Below, piece after piece: positions 15,792 to 22,980 of a stretch of DNA of 24,279 nucleotides. The stretch is from an uncultured Johnsonella sp. (GTDB lineage: Bacteria; Bacillota; Clostridia; Lachnospirales; Lachnospiraceae). The position numbers and the translations under genes were made by a program. The first letter of the stretch is position 1; each line of letters begins with the position of its first letter. The notes beneath the pieces are model-generated. The model searched no databases. It saw only the letters and a program-made list of their open reading frames with translations, and was not told the origin of the DNA. Where the stretch lies: contig CAJPUK010000014.1 of NCBI GenBank assembly GCA_905373785.1, positions 1-24,279 on the forward strand, written 5' to 3'.

Positions 15792-16946
15792 TTACTGAGC
15801 ACTCGCAAAGCCTTCTTTTTTGATAAGTTCCAAAGCTTTATCAAACTTTGCAGCGTTTACCAGTACTACAGGACCTGTACAGCCCATGCCTCCCTCTGCA
15901 TAAATACCTGCCTTCCAAAGCATCTGCACAGCATCATCTATATCCATGACATCCACTCCCGAGATCTGCTCTGTAACAGCCTCTTTGCTTGGAGCTTCTA
16001 CCTTGGCTTCTGCTGTCTTTGTTTCTTTTTTAGCTGTGTATTTATCTATAACCGACTGCCAATTAAGTTTAGCTAAACTTTGATACTCGGTTTCAGCATA
16101 TTTTTCAATATCTCCGTTTGAAATATCAAAAGCATACTTTAAGGCATTTGCAATTACAGGTGCTCCTGAAGCCCTTGATATAATAAGTATATTACGCTTA
16201 AATCCTTCTCCTACTCCGGGACCGTAGCCGTAACCGCTTACCTCATACTCTCCGCCGGAAGTAAAGGATGAGAACATCTTCATAAGCACATTGCCTGTAA
16301 GTGAGTCCGTAACCATAACATCCGGGGTTCCGAGCAGTAAATCATTTCCACGCATAACTACACCGCCGTCTGCTCGTTTAGACTCTGAAAAGTTAATATT
16401 ATATCCTAAAGCGGCAATCTCTTTCAGGATCTTTTCCGCTGTTCTCGCACCGTCAAGGTTGAGTATACCGAGACTCGGATTTTCAATTCCCAGAGATTTT
16501 GCCGTAATAATACCTGCCACAGCGTTTTTTACCATAGCTTCCACTCTGTTACTTGATGAAGTTCCCGTAGTCGTTGCCAGTATAAGCTCTTTTCCCTTAG
16601 CAGGTGTTGATACTCTTCCTACTGTAGAAACTCCTATAGGAAAGTTATAATGCATGGTAACACAGGCTGATATCTCCTTAGAATCAAGCTTTTCTTCCAT
16701 TACCTTATACATTTCTTCTTCGGAGTTCACCTCATAGGTTAAAAGTCCGGTATCGTTCTTTTTTCCTATCAATGCTATATCAAGTTTAGGATACAGCTTT
16801 TTTGCAAGTAAAGCACCCTCAAGCAAATTGCCCTCTCCATGCTCACTTCCAAGTGTAGTCAAAGCCACTCTTTTTGCAGGTGCAAATGAACCGCTTTCTA
16901 TCGCATTGGCAATATCTTCAAATACCTTTGCTATCTGTTTGTTCAT
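15792..16946 (-). CDS. grdD: Glycine reductase complex protein C, subunit GrdD
   Basis: The 384-aa PlsX-like subunit works with GrdC to convert the carboxymethyl-selenoether on GrdA, through an acetyl-thioester, into acetyl phosphate, which yields ATP via acetate kinase. The body carries PlsX-family blocks (ILNLDGARTAEK, LLGTPDVMVTDSLTGNV, GPGVGEGFKRN). A Lys/Ala/Glu-rich linker (304-328) leads to a C-terminal module with MGCTGPVV. Cysteines C95 and C356 are candidate reactive residues, matching the two conserved cysteines of GrdD. The ATG at 16946 follows AGGAGG and lies 11 bp after grdC. It is the last gene before the operon terminator. Confidence 0.93.
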   Translation of the reverse strand: MNKQIAKVFEDIANAIESGSFAPAKRVALTTLGSEHGEGNLLEGALLAKKLYPKLDIALIGKKNDTGLLTYEVNSEEEMYKVMEEKLDSKEISACVTMHYNFPIGVSTVGRVSTPAKGKELILATTTGTSSSNRVEAMVKNAVAGIITAKSLGIENPSLGILNLDGARTAEKILKEIAALGYNINFSESKRADGGVVMRGNDLLLGTPDVMVTDSLTGNVLMKMFSSFTSGGEYEVSGYGYGPGVGEGFKRNILIISRASGAPVIANALKYAFDISNGDIEKYAETEYQSLAKLNWQSVIDKYTAKKETKTAEAKVEAPSKEAVTEQISGVDVMDIDDAVQMLWKAGIYAEGGMGCTGPVVLVNAAKFDKALELIKKEGFASAQ

Positions 16947-16957
16947 AAAAGCACCTC

Positions 16958-18493
16958 CTACTGTCCGAAGTTTTCAGCAAGTTTTCTCATGGCTTCAGCT
17001 ATCATCATCTTAATTTGCTGCTCATCTACCTTGCCCGCTTCTTTTTCAATGCCCTTGTTAGCTTCTATCATACAGGAGACTCCGTCAAAAAGATTGGTCA
17101 TTCTTCCAAGGAAGAGTGAACCCTTTCCTACTATCATAACCCTGTTATAGTCTTTTGCTTTAAGCTTTTCTATGGCATAGCCGATGAAAGGAGCGCCTGA
17201 CGGTATATGTCCCTGTGTAGGTGCAAAACCGAAGGTACCGTATGTAGTTGCAAATGAAGCAAGCTGAGCTTTTTCAAGCTCTCCTTTTTTAACTGCAAGT
17301 GCCGCTATCATCTTATAGTTAGCTTCCGGAACATCTCCCGCACCTGCAAGTTTAGTTATGTCAGGATTTTGCATTTCTACGGAATACTTGTCTACATCCG
17401 TAATCTTTAAATTTCCTTTTTCAAGAGGATGAGCAATAAGTGCCGTCATAACCGCCTGAGGTGAAGAACCTGTACCTACTGTATGTCTTCCTATCAAATC
17501 CGTGTTAACATACGGTGATACACCGTCATCTTCAGATACAAGTATTGCAAAGCCTCCCAGCACATCTTCAAGTACAGGAGCACCTTTCTTGATATGATCC
17601 TTTGCATTCATACCAAGCTTGGCAGTTGCACCGCCTGCCACTATGGCAACATTCTTATATACACCTGACTTTACCAAAGAAGCTGCCGATATAAGTGCAT
17701 GTGTAGGTGCAGCGCAGAATCCTCTAAGGTCTGAACCTGTAGCACCTGTAAATCCGCAGCACTCCGCTATAGACTTGGCAAAGTTTCCTCCGCCTCTTTG
17801 GTTCATATCTCCGCAGGCTTCCTCAGAACACTCTATAACATACTCTATTGAAGCAGGATCTATGCCTGTTACCTTTACCAGGTGTCTTGCTGCCAACACT
17901 CCTGACGCTTTAACAACCAGATTCTCAAACATTACATGTGCGGTAAGGTTAGGGTCTACATCATGTGCTCTTTTAACACAACCTACCAACTTACCCTCAT
18001 GTTCTATAGGTTCCGAATGTTCTTCAGAAACCAACTTTTCTATAACCTCACTGTCTTCGCCTTCTTTCAAAGCGTTAACATCCGCTTCGGTAAATATAGG
18101 ATCTGCTGCAATTGCTTCTTTTGCCTTAGCTGTAAACTCTTTATTAAGCTGAACCAGGTCAAAAGTATCCACTGCCTTCATCATAGCTATAAACTCAAGC
18201 TGAGGCTGGATCTCTCCGAACTTTCCGTATCTTGAAGCACCTTCAACCTTTTTATCATACCAAGGTTGAGCATAGGCTGCCAACTCATCAGGAAATAAAT
18301 TGCCTATGTATGCTTGATTTGGCGGATATGAAACAACGTCTTCATAGCTTCTGAAATGCTTTTTAACCTCTTTTAAGAACTCTGAATCCGGATTGGTTTT
18401 AAGCTCTGTTTGTGTGGTTGTTCCATTGTTGTAAATCATGTCGGGGGTATGTACAAGTATATAACTTGCCCCCTTTAGTACTGCCTTTGGCAT
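16958..18493 (-). CDS. grdC: Glycine reductase complex protein C, subunit GrdC
   Basis: The 511-aa product is related to 3-ketoacyl-ACP synthase III. Together with GrdD it forms protein C, which accepts the acetyl unit as a thioester. The conserved CSEEACGDMNQRGGGNFAK block and the likely acyl-accepting cysteine C260 in RGFCAAPTHALI are visible, followed by VAGGATAKLGMN. The length is as expected for GrdC. The ATG at 18493 follows GGAGG, 25 bp after grdB. The opposite-strand open frames across this gene are shadows. Confidence 0.94.
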   Translation of the reverse strand: MPKAVLKGASYILVHTPDMIYNNGTTTQTELKTNPDSEFLKEVKKHFRSYEDVVSYPPNQAYIGNLFPDELAAYAQPWYDKKVEGASRYGKFGEIQPQLEFIAMMKAVDTFDLVQLNKEFTAKAKEAIAADPIFTEADVNALKEGEDSEVIEKLVSEEHSEPIEHEGKLVGCVKRAHDVDPNLTAHVMFENLVVKASGVLAARHLVKVTGIDPASIEYVIECSEEACGDMNQRGGGNFAKSIAECCGFTGATGSDLRGFCAAPTHALISAASLVKSGVYKNVAIVAGGATAKLGMNAKDHIKKGAPVLEDVLGGFAILVSEDDGVSPYVNTDLIGRHTVGTGSSPQAVMTALIAHPLEKGNLKITDVDKYSVEMQNPDITKLAGAGDVPEANYKMIAALAVKKGELEKAQLASFATTYGTFGFAPTQGHIPSGAPFIGYAIEKLKAKDYNRVMIVGKGSLFLGRMTNLFDGVSCMIEANKGIEKEAGKVDEQQIKMMIAEAMRKLAENFGQ

Positions 18494-18518
18494 AAAACAC
18501 CTCCTGCACTGCTTTTAA

Positions 18519-19826
18519 TTAGTCTTCAAACACTGTTTGTTCCTGAACTTCTGTTTCCAGTGCCTTAAGTGCCTTCTCCACTAATTTCTTTCTCAGGTTA
18601 AACTCCTCTTTTGCATCAAGCTCAGGGTTACCCAGAGGGTGTGGGATAGCAATAGTTGGCACTATCCTGTTAGCTCCGACTGTTAAAGAGATCGGCACTA
18701 CTGTACACATATGTACTACAGGTATTCCCGCTCTTTCGATCTCCTTTACCATCGTTGCACCGCAACGTGTACAGGTACCTCAAGTAGAAGTCAGGATAAC
18801 CGCGTCAACCTGATTGTCTAAAAGATCTTTTGCTATCTCGGCTGCAAATTTCTTTGCATTCATAACTGAAGTACCGTTACCTACAGTCGAATAGAAAAAG
18901 TCATGAAGTTTTCCTATCTTACCCTCTTTTTCAAGTGCTCTTAAAGCATCAACAGGAACTACTCTGTCTGGGTCCTGATTAGCATATACAGGGTCATAAC
19001 CTCCGTGAGCGGTTTCATGATCCTTATCGGTAAGATTATCAAAGCCTGAGATGTTGTATTTTCCATATCTTTGTGCAGAAGATGACTCTATTCTGTCAGG
19101 GTTACCCTTAGGTACTATACCGCCTGAAGTAACGATGGCTATCTTTGCCTTGCTTATATCCTTAACAGCAGGGTTAGGAGCCACTCTGTCAAAGTTAGGC
19201 ATAGGATATTCTGTTGTAAACGCTTCGCCTTTAAGCTTAGCCACAAGCATATCCACAGCTCTCTTTGAACCTCTTTCCTTCGCAAACATATTTACACGGA
19301 TACCTCTTGCGATATATCCCTCGTCTGCCGGCAGTCCTATCTCTTCCTTTGCTATCAGTTTTTTTGCAAACTTAGCTATAGCCGGGATTGCCTTTCTCAT
19401 ACCTGCTGCAGAATTTGAGGTTCTTACTATGTAAATGTTTTTCTTAAATACATCTACTCCCGGGTTTTCATCATACATAGCTGTAATAGCCGTAATACCC
19501 TTTTCAACAAGTAAGTTACATACGGTTCCGCAAGCCATACCGTATCTTCCGGCATTGAATGCAGGTCCTGCAATTACCATATCAGGCTTTTCCGCCTGAA
19601 TAAGAGAAAGGACTTTTTCACTTGCCGCCTCAAGATTCTCATTAAAATAAGAGTCTCCGCACACAATAGTAGCTACAATTTCAGCCTCTTCTCCCAGACT
19701 ATTTTGCAACTGCACACTTATAGGCGGAAGCTTATCAAGTTTTATCGGTTCTTGACCGGCGAATTCTTCTCCACCTATTCCGGCATAGAACTGGTTTATA
19801 TAGTGAACCAATCTTGTTTTTGCCAT
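18519..19826 (-). CDS. grdB: Glycine reductase complex selenoprotein B, subunit GrdB (contains selenocysteine)
   Basis: The 435-aa product is read through an in-frame UGA at codon 349, giving TSTUGTCTRCG, the conserved UxxCxxC redox motif of GrdB. Without recoding the gene looks like a 348-aa ORF (18780-19826) plus a separate 77-aa ORF (18519-18752). The join is supported by continuous frame and by homology on both sides (PIPHPLGNP-type tail). With the GrdE chains it forms the substrate-specific protein B, which binds glycine and passes its carboxymethyl group to GrdA. The ATG at 19826 follows AGGAGG. A hairpin just 3' of the UGA fits a bacterial SECIS. Sarcosine or betaine versions (GrdF/GrdH) are homologous, but the operon setting with grdE favours glycine. 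Confidence 0.95.
18753..18767 (-). promoter_or_regulatory. Candidate bacterial SECIS hairpin in grdB
   Basis: On the minus strand a 6-bp stem CGTTGC/GCAACG carries a GGU apical loop and begins 12 nt after the UGA (codon at 18780-18782). An outer TACC/GGTA pairing can extend it. A short stem with GU in its loop 16-37 nt from the UGA is the known bacterial requirement for SelB recruitment. Confidence 0.6.
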
Positions 19827-19852
19827 TTTATCGCCTCCTAAAATTAATAAAA

Positions 19853-20317
19853 TTAAACACTTTCGTTTCTTATATTATTCATCTCTTCGATAATGCTGTC
19901 TACATCCAAAACCATTTCCATCATACCTATCTGCTCTTCGTATACTTCCGGATCTACTTCATTCTTAAACTCCGGTTCTACTGCATGGTATACTGCAAGT
20001 CCCAGTGCCACACCTGCAAGCGGTCCTGCGAAAGTAGGATCACCTAAGGTTACTGTTTCTGCTGCCAATCCGGCAGCTTCGGCTTCTGCTGCACCTATAA
20101 TAACCATAACATTCTCTTTGCCGTACTTATCAGCGGCATCCTTAACACGTTTCTGGTTCTCAAGGTCCATAGCGCCTGCAGCGGTTCAGACAAAACATTC
20201 TGTTGAGGCGTAGATTATCTCTGCCGGTGTTCCCTTAAGGCACTCTTCTATTGCCTGACCCGGGATTCCGTCTCTATCGCCTATTATTATTACTTTCTTT
20301 CCTTCTAATAGACTCAT
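19853..20317 (-). CDS. grdA: Glycine reductase complex selenoprotein A, GrdA (contains selenocysteine)
   Basis: The 154-aa product has an in-frame UGA at codon 44 (20186-20188), giving STECFVUTAAGAMDLENQ. This is the hallmark CxxU active site with Sec44 known from GrdA. The real start is the ATG at 20317, preceded by AAGGAG and encoding MSLLEGKKVIIIGDRDGIPG; conventional ORF calling sees only the part after the UGA (from 20170). GrdA is the small central carrier: it receives the carboxymethyl group from protein B on selenium, hands it to protein C, and is then reduced by thioredoxin. The gene lies 26 bp upstream of grdB. A clean SECIS fold after this UGA was not resolved by eye. Confidence 0.96.
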
Positions 20318-20369
20318 AATATTCTCCTTAATTACATTGCTTTATTACTTTTAATTTTTTAACTTAAAC

Positions 20370-21656
20370 TTAGAAAGTCCTTGCTGTAAGATAAGCAAAT
20401 CCGACTTCTGAGGTAGCACCTGTGATAGCCTGTACCTCTACCTGTATACTTCCGTCTTCCCTGAGAGAACCTGCAAATCCTCCCGCAATCTTATCTACAA
20501 ACTCTGTATGACCTATAACCTTATCCATCTTAGGCAAGTCTACGATCATGTTGGCATTACCGGCGGTTACACAGGCATCTGCAGCCACATCCGCATCTGC
20601 AAGAGATTGAGAAGCTCCGTCTCTTCCTGCATACTCATCTGTTAATATTACTGTCTTGATACCCTTTGCAGTAATCTTCTTACAATTCATAATAAGGTCG
20701 GTGTCCGGATTACCGAAGCCTTCTTCTGATATAATTACCGCATCAAGTCCAAGATACTCTGCAAGCTTTGCAGTCCAGTTAGATGATCTTTCCTTATCTG
20801 CCAAGTAGACGTTTTCATTGGTTATAATTACTCCAAGGAAATTATATTCTTTTCCGTGTAACTTATACAGATCATGTATTACCGGATTGTTCATGTGAAC
20901 ATAGCTTGGATTCTTATCACAAGCAGACACGCAGTTTCCTGAAACTATAGCTCCGTCCATAACTTCTGTAGGATAGATGATGGTAGGTACTATTTTCTTC
21001 GCATCAACTCCGTATACATAGGTGTCATGAAGCAGTCCCTGGGTTTGAAGCATATATACATATGCAATCTTAGGCAGATCGGGATACTCCGCTATCTGCT
21101 CACGCAAAGGCTTGGTCTCATAGGTATGCACTTCATCAGGAGTGATATCCCTTGCAGCTTCTCCAAGATACTTTGCTGTCTTAAAACCTACATATCTTAT
21201 AGCTTCCTCGTGTGCATGTTGTAAAAGTCCGTCTACAACCTCCGCCTTTACTACCAAGTTGCAGGTCTTTGAAAACGGTGTGTACTCTGCTCCCGGACCC
21301 GACATATCTACAATACCCTCTTGGAAGCCTACTATCTTACCTGTAGTAACAACTGCCGCTCCCTTTAGGACATGTGTCTTTCCTTGACCGACTACATCAA
21401 CCTTGCTTAAAACTCCCGGGAATATTCCTCCCGCTCCCTCCACTTTTACACGTGGCTCAATAACATCCTTTACCGGTGTTATTCTTGTGCTGTCTCCCGG
21501 CTTAGCTATAAAGAATTCAACACTTGCAATATGTTCATCTTCTTTCAAAAGCTCAGCCAGTTCTTCCTTATTGACATACAATACACCCTTGTCCACCTTG
21601 GTTTTGTCGGCGAACTGTATATCATTTATGAAGATATTGCCTACTTCTAAACGCAT
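20370..21656 (-). CDS. grdE: Glycine reductase protein B precursor, GrdE (pyruvoyl proprotein)
   Basis: The 428-aa proprotein splits itself into two chains at Asn241-Cys242 (VSGN/CVSACDKN). The new N-terminal Cys242 becomes the pyruvoyl group that forms a Schiff base with the glycine amino group. The cleavage-site sequence and position agree with characterised GrdE proteins. The chain ends GATSEVGFAYLTARTF. With GrdB it makes protein B. The ATG at 21656 follows a strong AAGGAGG. Unlike the short gaps between the other grd genes, 251 bp separate it from trxA, and that gap contains two inverted-repeat structures. Confidence 0.95.
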   Translation of the reverse strand: MRLEVGNIFINDIQFADKTKVDKGVLYVNKEELAELLKEDEHIASVEFFIAKPGDSTRITPVKDVIEPRVKVEGAGGIFPGVLSKVDVVGQGKTHVLKGAAVVTTGKIVGFQEGIVDMSGPGAEYTPFSKTCNLVVKAEVVDGLLQHAHEEAIRYVGFKTAKYLGEAARDITPDEVHTYETKPLREQIAEYPDLPKIAYVYMLQTQGLLHDTYVYGVDAKKIVPTIIYPTEVMDGAIVSGNCVSACDKNPSYVHMNNPVIHDLYKLHGKEYNFLGVIITNENVYLADKERSSNWTAKLAEYLGLDAVIISEEGFGNPDTDLIMNCKKITAKGIKTVILTDEYAGRDGASQSLADADVAADACVTAGNANMIVDLPKMDKVIGHTEFVDKIAGGFAGSLREDGSIQVEVQAITGATSEVGFAYLTARTF

Positions 21657-21684
21657 TCTGATACCTCCTTTTATACTTAGGTCA

Positions 21685-21730
21685 AGGCAGAAGACAGAAG
21701 AGTAAATATTTACTCCGTATCTTACTGCCT
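21685..21730. repeat. Hairpin in the grdE leader with a perfect palindrome
   Basis: Outer arms AGGCAG (21685-21690) and CTGCCT (21725-21730) enclose a perfect 16-bp palindrome GAGTAAATATTTACTC (21700-21715). It lies about 30-75 nt upstream of the grdE start codon. It could be an operator, a processing site or a translation-control stem; no protein partner can be named. Confidence 0.45.
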
Positions 21731-21792
21731 CACCTTATTGGCTATCGCAGCATTTGCAAAACAAATCGACTAAACTGTTTAACACGTCAGTA

Positions 21793-21900
21793 ACAGTTCA
21801 GGCAAGGCATTTGCCGGATAGATATATATACATAATATGACGAGTGAAAGCTTGCTTTCAAACGAAATATTATGTATATATATCTACTTACCTGAACTGT
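21793..21900. repeat. 108-bp hairpin-forming element between trxA and grdE
   Basis: Three nested arm pairs are present: ACAGTTCAGG (21793-21802) with CCTGAACTGT (21891-21900), a perfect 20-bp AT-rich arm (21819-21838 with 21867-21886), and GAAAGC (21846-21851) with GCTTTC (21854-21859). It begins 7 bp beyond the trxA stop. In RNA this is a very long, stable hairpin inside the operon and lacks a U-run, so processing or mRNA-stability control is more likely than full termination. An inserted palindromic element is the alternative. Confidence 0.6.
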
Positions 21901-21907
21901 AATGATC

Positions 21908-22225
21908 TTAAACGTATTTTTTAATCATCGCTTCAATATTAGCTACTGTAGCGTCATCCTTTGTAAGTTCGTCAATCTTGCTTCCGTCTTTGTAAATTGC
22001 TATTGTAGGAAGACCTAAAACTTTCTCCTTTATGGCAAGTCTTCTTGCCTTAGCTGAATCAAGCTTTCCGAATTTCATCTTGCCTGCAAACTCCTCAGAC
22101 ATTCTTTGAACATCAGGCATTAAGGCTTTACAAGGCTCACAGCCCTCGCTCCAGAAGTCTACAAGTACATAACCTTCAGCCTTCAGTACTTCTTCCTCAA
22201 AGTTATCCTTATCAAAAATAATCAT
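21908..22225 (-). CDS. trxA: Thioredoxin of the glycine reductase operon
   Basis: The 105-aa thioredoxin has the active site WSEGCEPCK instead of the usual WCGPCK. The CEPC-type dithiol with a preceding Gly matches thioredoxins encoded with glycine reductase in amino-acid fermenters. The cis-proline is present in LGLPTIAIYKDG. Its job is to reduce the selenenylsulfide or disulfide of GrdA after each cycle. The ATG at 22225 follows AAGGAGG. It lies between grdX and grdE. The thioredoxin reductase gene trxB, which often sits beside it in other grd operons, is absent here. Confidence 0.95.
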   Translation of the reverse strand: MIIFDKDNFEEEVLKAEGYVLVDFWSEGCEPCKALMPDVQRMSEEFAGKMKFGKLDSAKARRLAIKEKVLGLPTIAIYKDGSKIDELTKDDATVANIEAMIKKYV

Positions 22226-22311
22226 TTTGCTACCTCCTTAACATCTTTTTATATATTTAGTTCGAAATACACTGAGCTTTAGCAGCAATATATTCGATTT
22301 ACTAAGCTATT

Positions 22312-22686
22312 CTATATCAAAGCATTTTTTATAAGATCAAGGTCTATTACCCTAAAATCTTCCAGTATACTTTCTGTCCAAAACGGAGTTTTTAAATCTT
22401 TTTGAAGTTTTTTATATACTTCTATAGCATTGGAGATAAGCTCCAAAGACAGGAGATCTAATTTCTTTTCCTTTTTTATTGCTATTGATTTGTATGGAGT
22501 TTCATTCGGCTTTATACTTCCCGATAAAGGATGTGTCAGTAAATGATAGTTCAACTGTACCTTATCTCTTACCGTATAAAGCACATCTTTATAATCTCCA
22601 TCTATGTACAGAACTTCTATTCTTTCTTTTTCGAAGAAATCTCTTACTTTTTGATTATTAGTTATAATTATTGTATTTTTGTCCAT
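22312..22686 (-). CDS. grdX: GrdX family protein
   Basis: The 124-aa soluble protein is recognised as GrdX by its position as first gene of a glycine reductase operon and by features such as the opening IIITNN, the LLTHPLSGSIKPNETPYKSI segment and the downstream SLELISNAIEVYKKL helix. The biochemical role is unknown; the family occurs almost only next to grd genes. The ATG at 22686 has a weak GAGAGA ribosome binding site, in contrast to the strong sites of the later genes, so it may be made in small amounts. It begins about 40 nt after the riboswitch terminator. Confidence 0.88.
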   Translation of the reverse strand: MDKNTIIITNNQKVRDFFEKERIEVLYIDGDYKDVLYTVRDKVQLNYHLLTHPLSGSIKPNETPYKSIAIKKEKKLDLLSLELISNAIEVYKKLQKDLKTPFWTESILEDFRVIDLDLIKNALI

Positions 22687-22727
22687 TTATTAAATTTCTC
22701 TCAAAGTCTTAAAAAGTTACAAATTTT

Positions 22728-22763
22728 ATAAAAAAATAAGGGAACCTCGTTGCCGAGATTCCC
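22728..22763 (-). terminator. Intrinsic terminator of the glycine riboswitch
   Basis: On the minus strand, GGGAATCTCG and CGAGGTTCCC form a 10-bp stem (one G-T pair) around a GCAA tetraloop (22740-22763), followed by TTATTTTTTT. It stands between the aptamer and grdX and acts as the expression platform. Confidence 0.9.
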
Positions 22764-22769
22764 TGTCAT

Positions 22770-22869
22770 CCAGAGTGTTGTCAAAGTAAGGTATGCTTAC
22801 CTGAGAATTTCATCCATGATTGGCATTCAAGGACTTGTCCCTTCGGTGGCTTTACATGCACTCTCCCCT
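22770..22869 (-). promoter_or_regulatory. Glycine riboswitch, single aptamer
   Basis: The minus-strand leader contains the conserved glycine-aptamer blocks in order: GGGGAGAGTG (5' P1), GCCACCGAAGGGACAAG, TTCTCAGGTAAG, TTTGACA and CACTCTGG (3' P1, pairing with AGAGTG). Only one aptamer is seen, not the usual tandem. It precedes an intrinsic terminator and grdX, so glycine controls transcription into the glycine reductase operon. An ON response is expected biologically, but the antiterminator pairing was not resolved by eye. Confidence 0.88.
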
Positions 22870-22907
22870 ACTTGTCATACAACTTAATCATTTAAGTTTA
22901 TACTTGT

Positions 22908-22936
22908 ATAATATTATAAAAGTTACAAAAAGTCAA
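22908..22936 (-). promoter_or_regulatory. Promoter of the glycine reductase operon
   Basis: The minus strand shows TTGACT (22931-22936) and TATTAT (22908-22913) separated by exactly 17 bp, about 40 bp upstream of the riboswitch aptamer. This is a good sigma-A-type promoter. Confidence 0.7.
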
Positions 22937-22980
22937 TATGTTGTTTGTTAAAAAAATATTAAATTACATTTTTAATTCAA

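Noticed and set aside
17619..18152. 177-codon plus-strand ORF
   Set aside because: Antisense to grdC with no ribosome binding site and shadow-type composition.
18519..18752. Separate 77-aa minus-strand gene
   Set aside because: It is the part of GrdB beyond the selenocysteine codon; frame and motif continue across the UGA.
19853..20170. GrdA starting at the internal Met (105 aa)
   Set aside because: The ATG at 20317 has a ribosome binding site and restores the conserved N-terminus and CFVU site; the internal Met follows the Sec codon.
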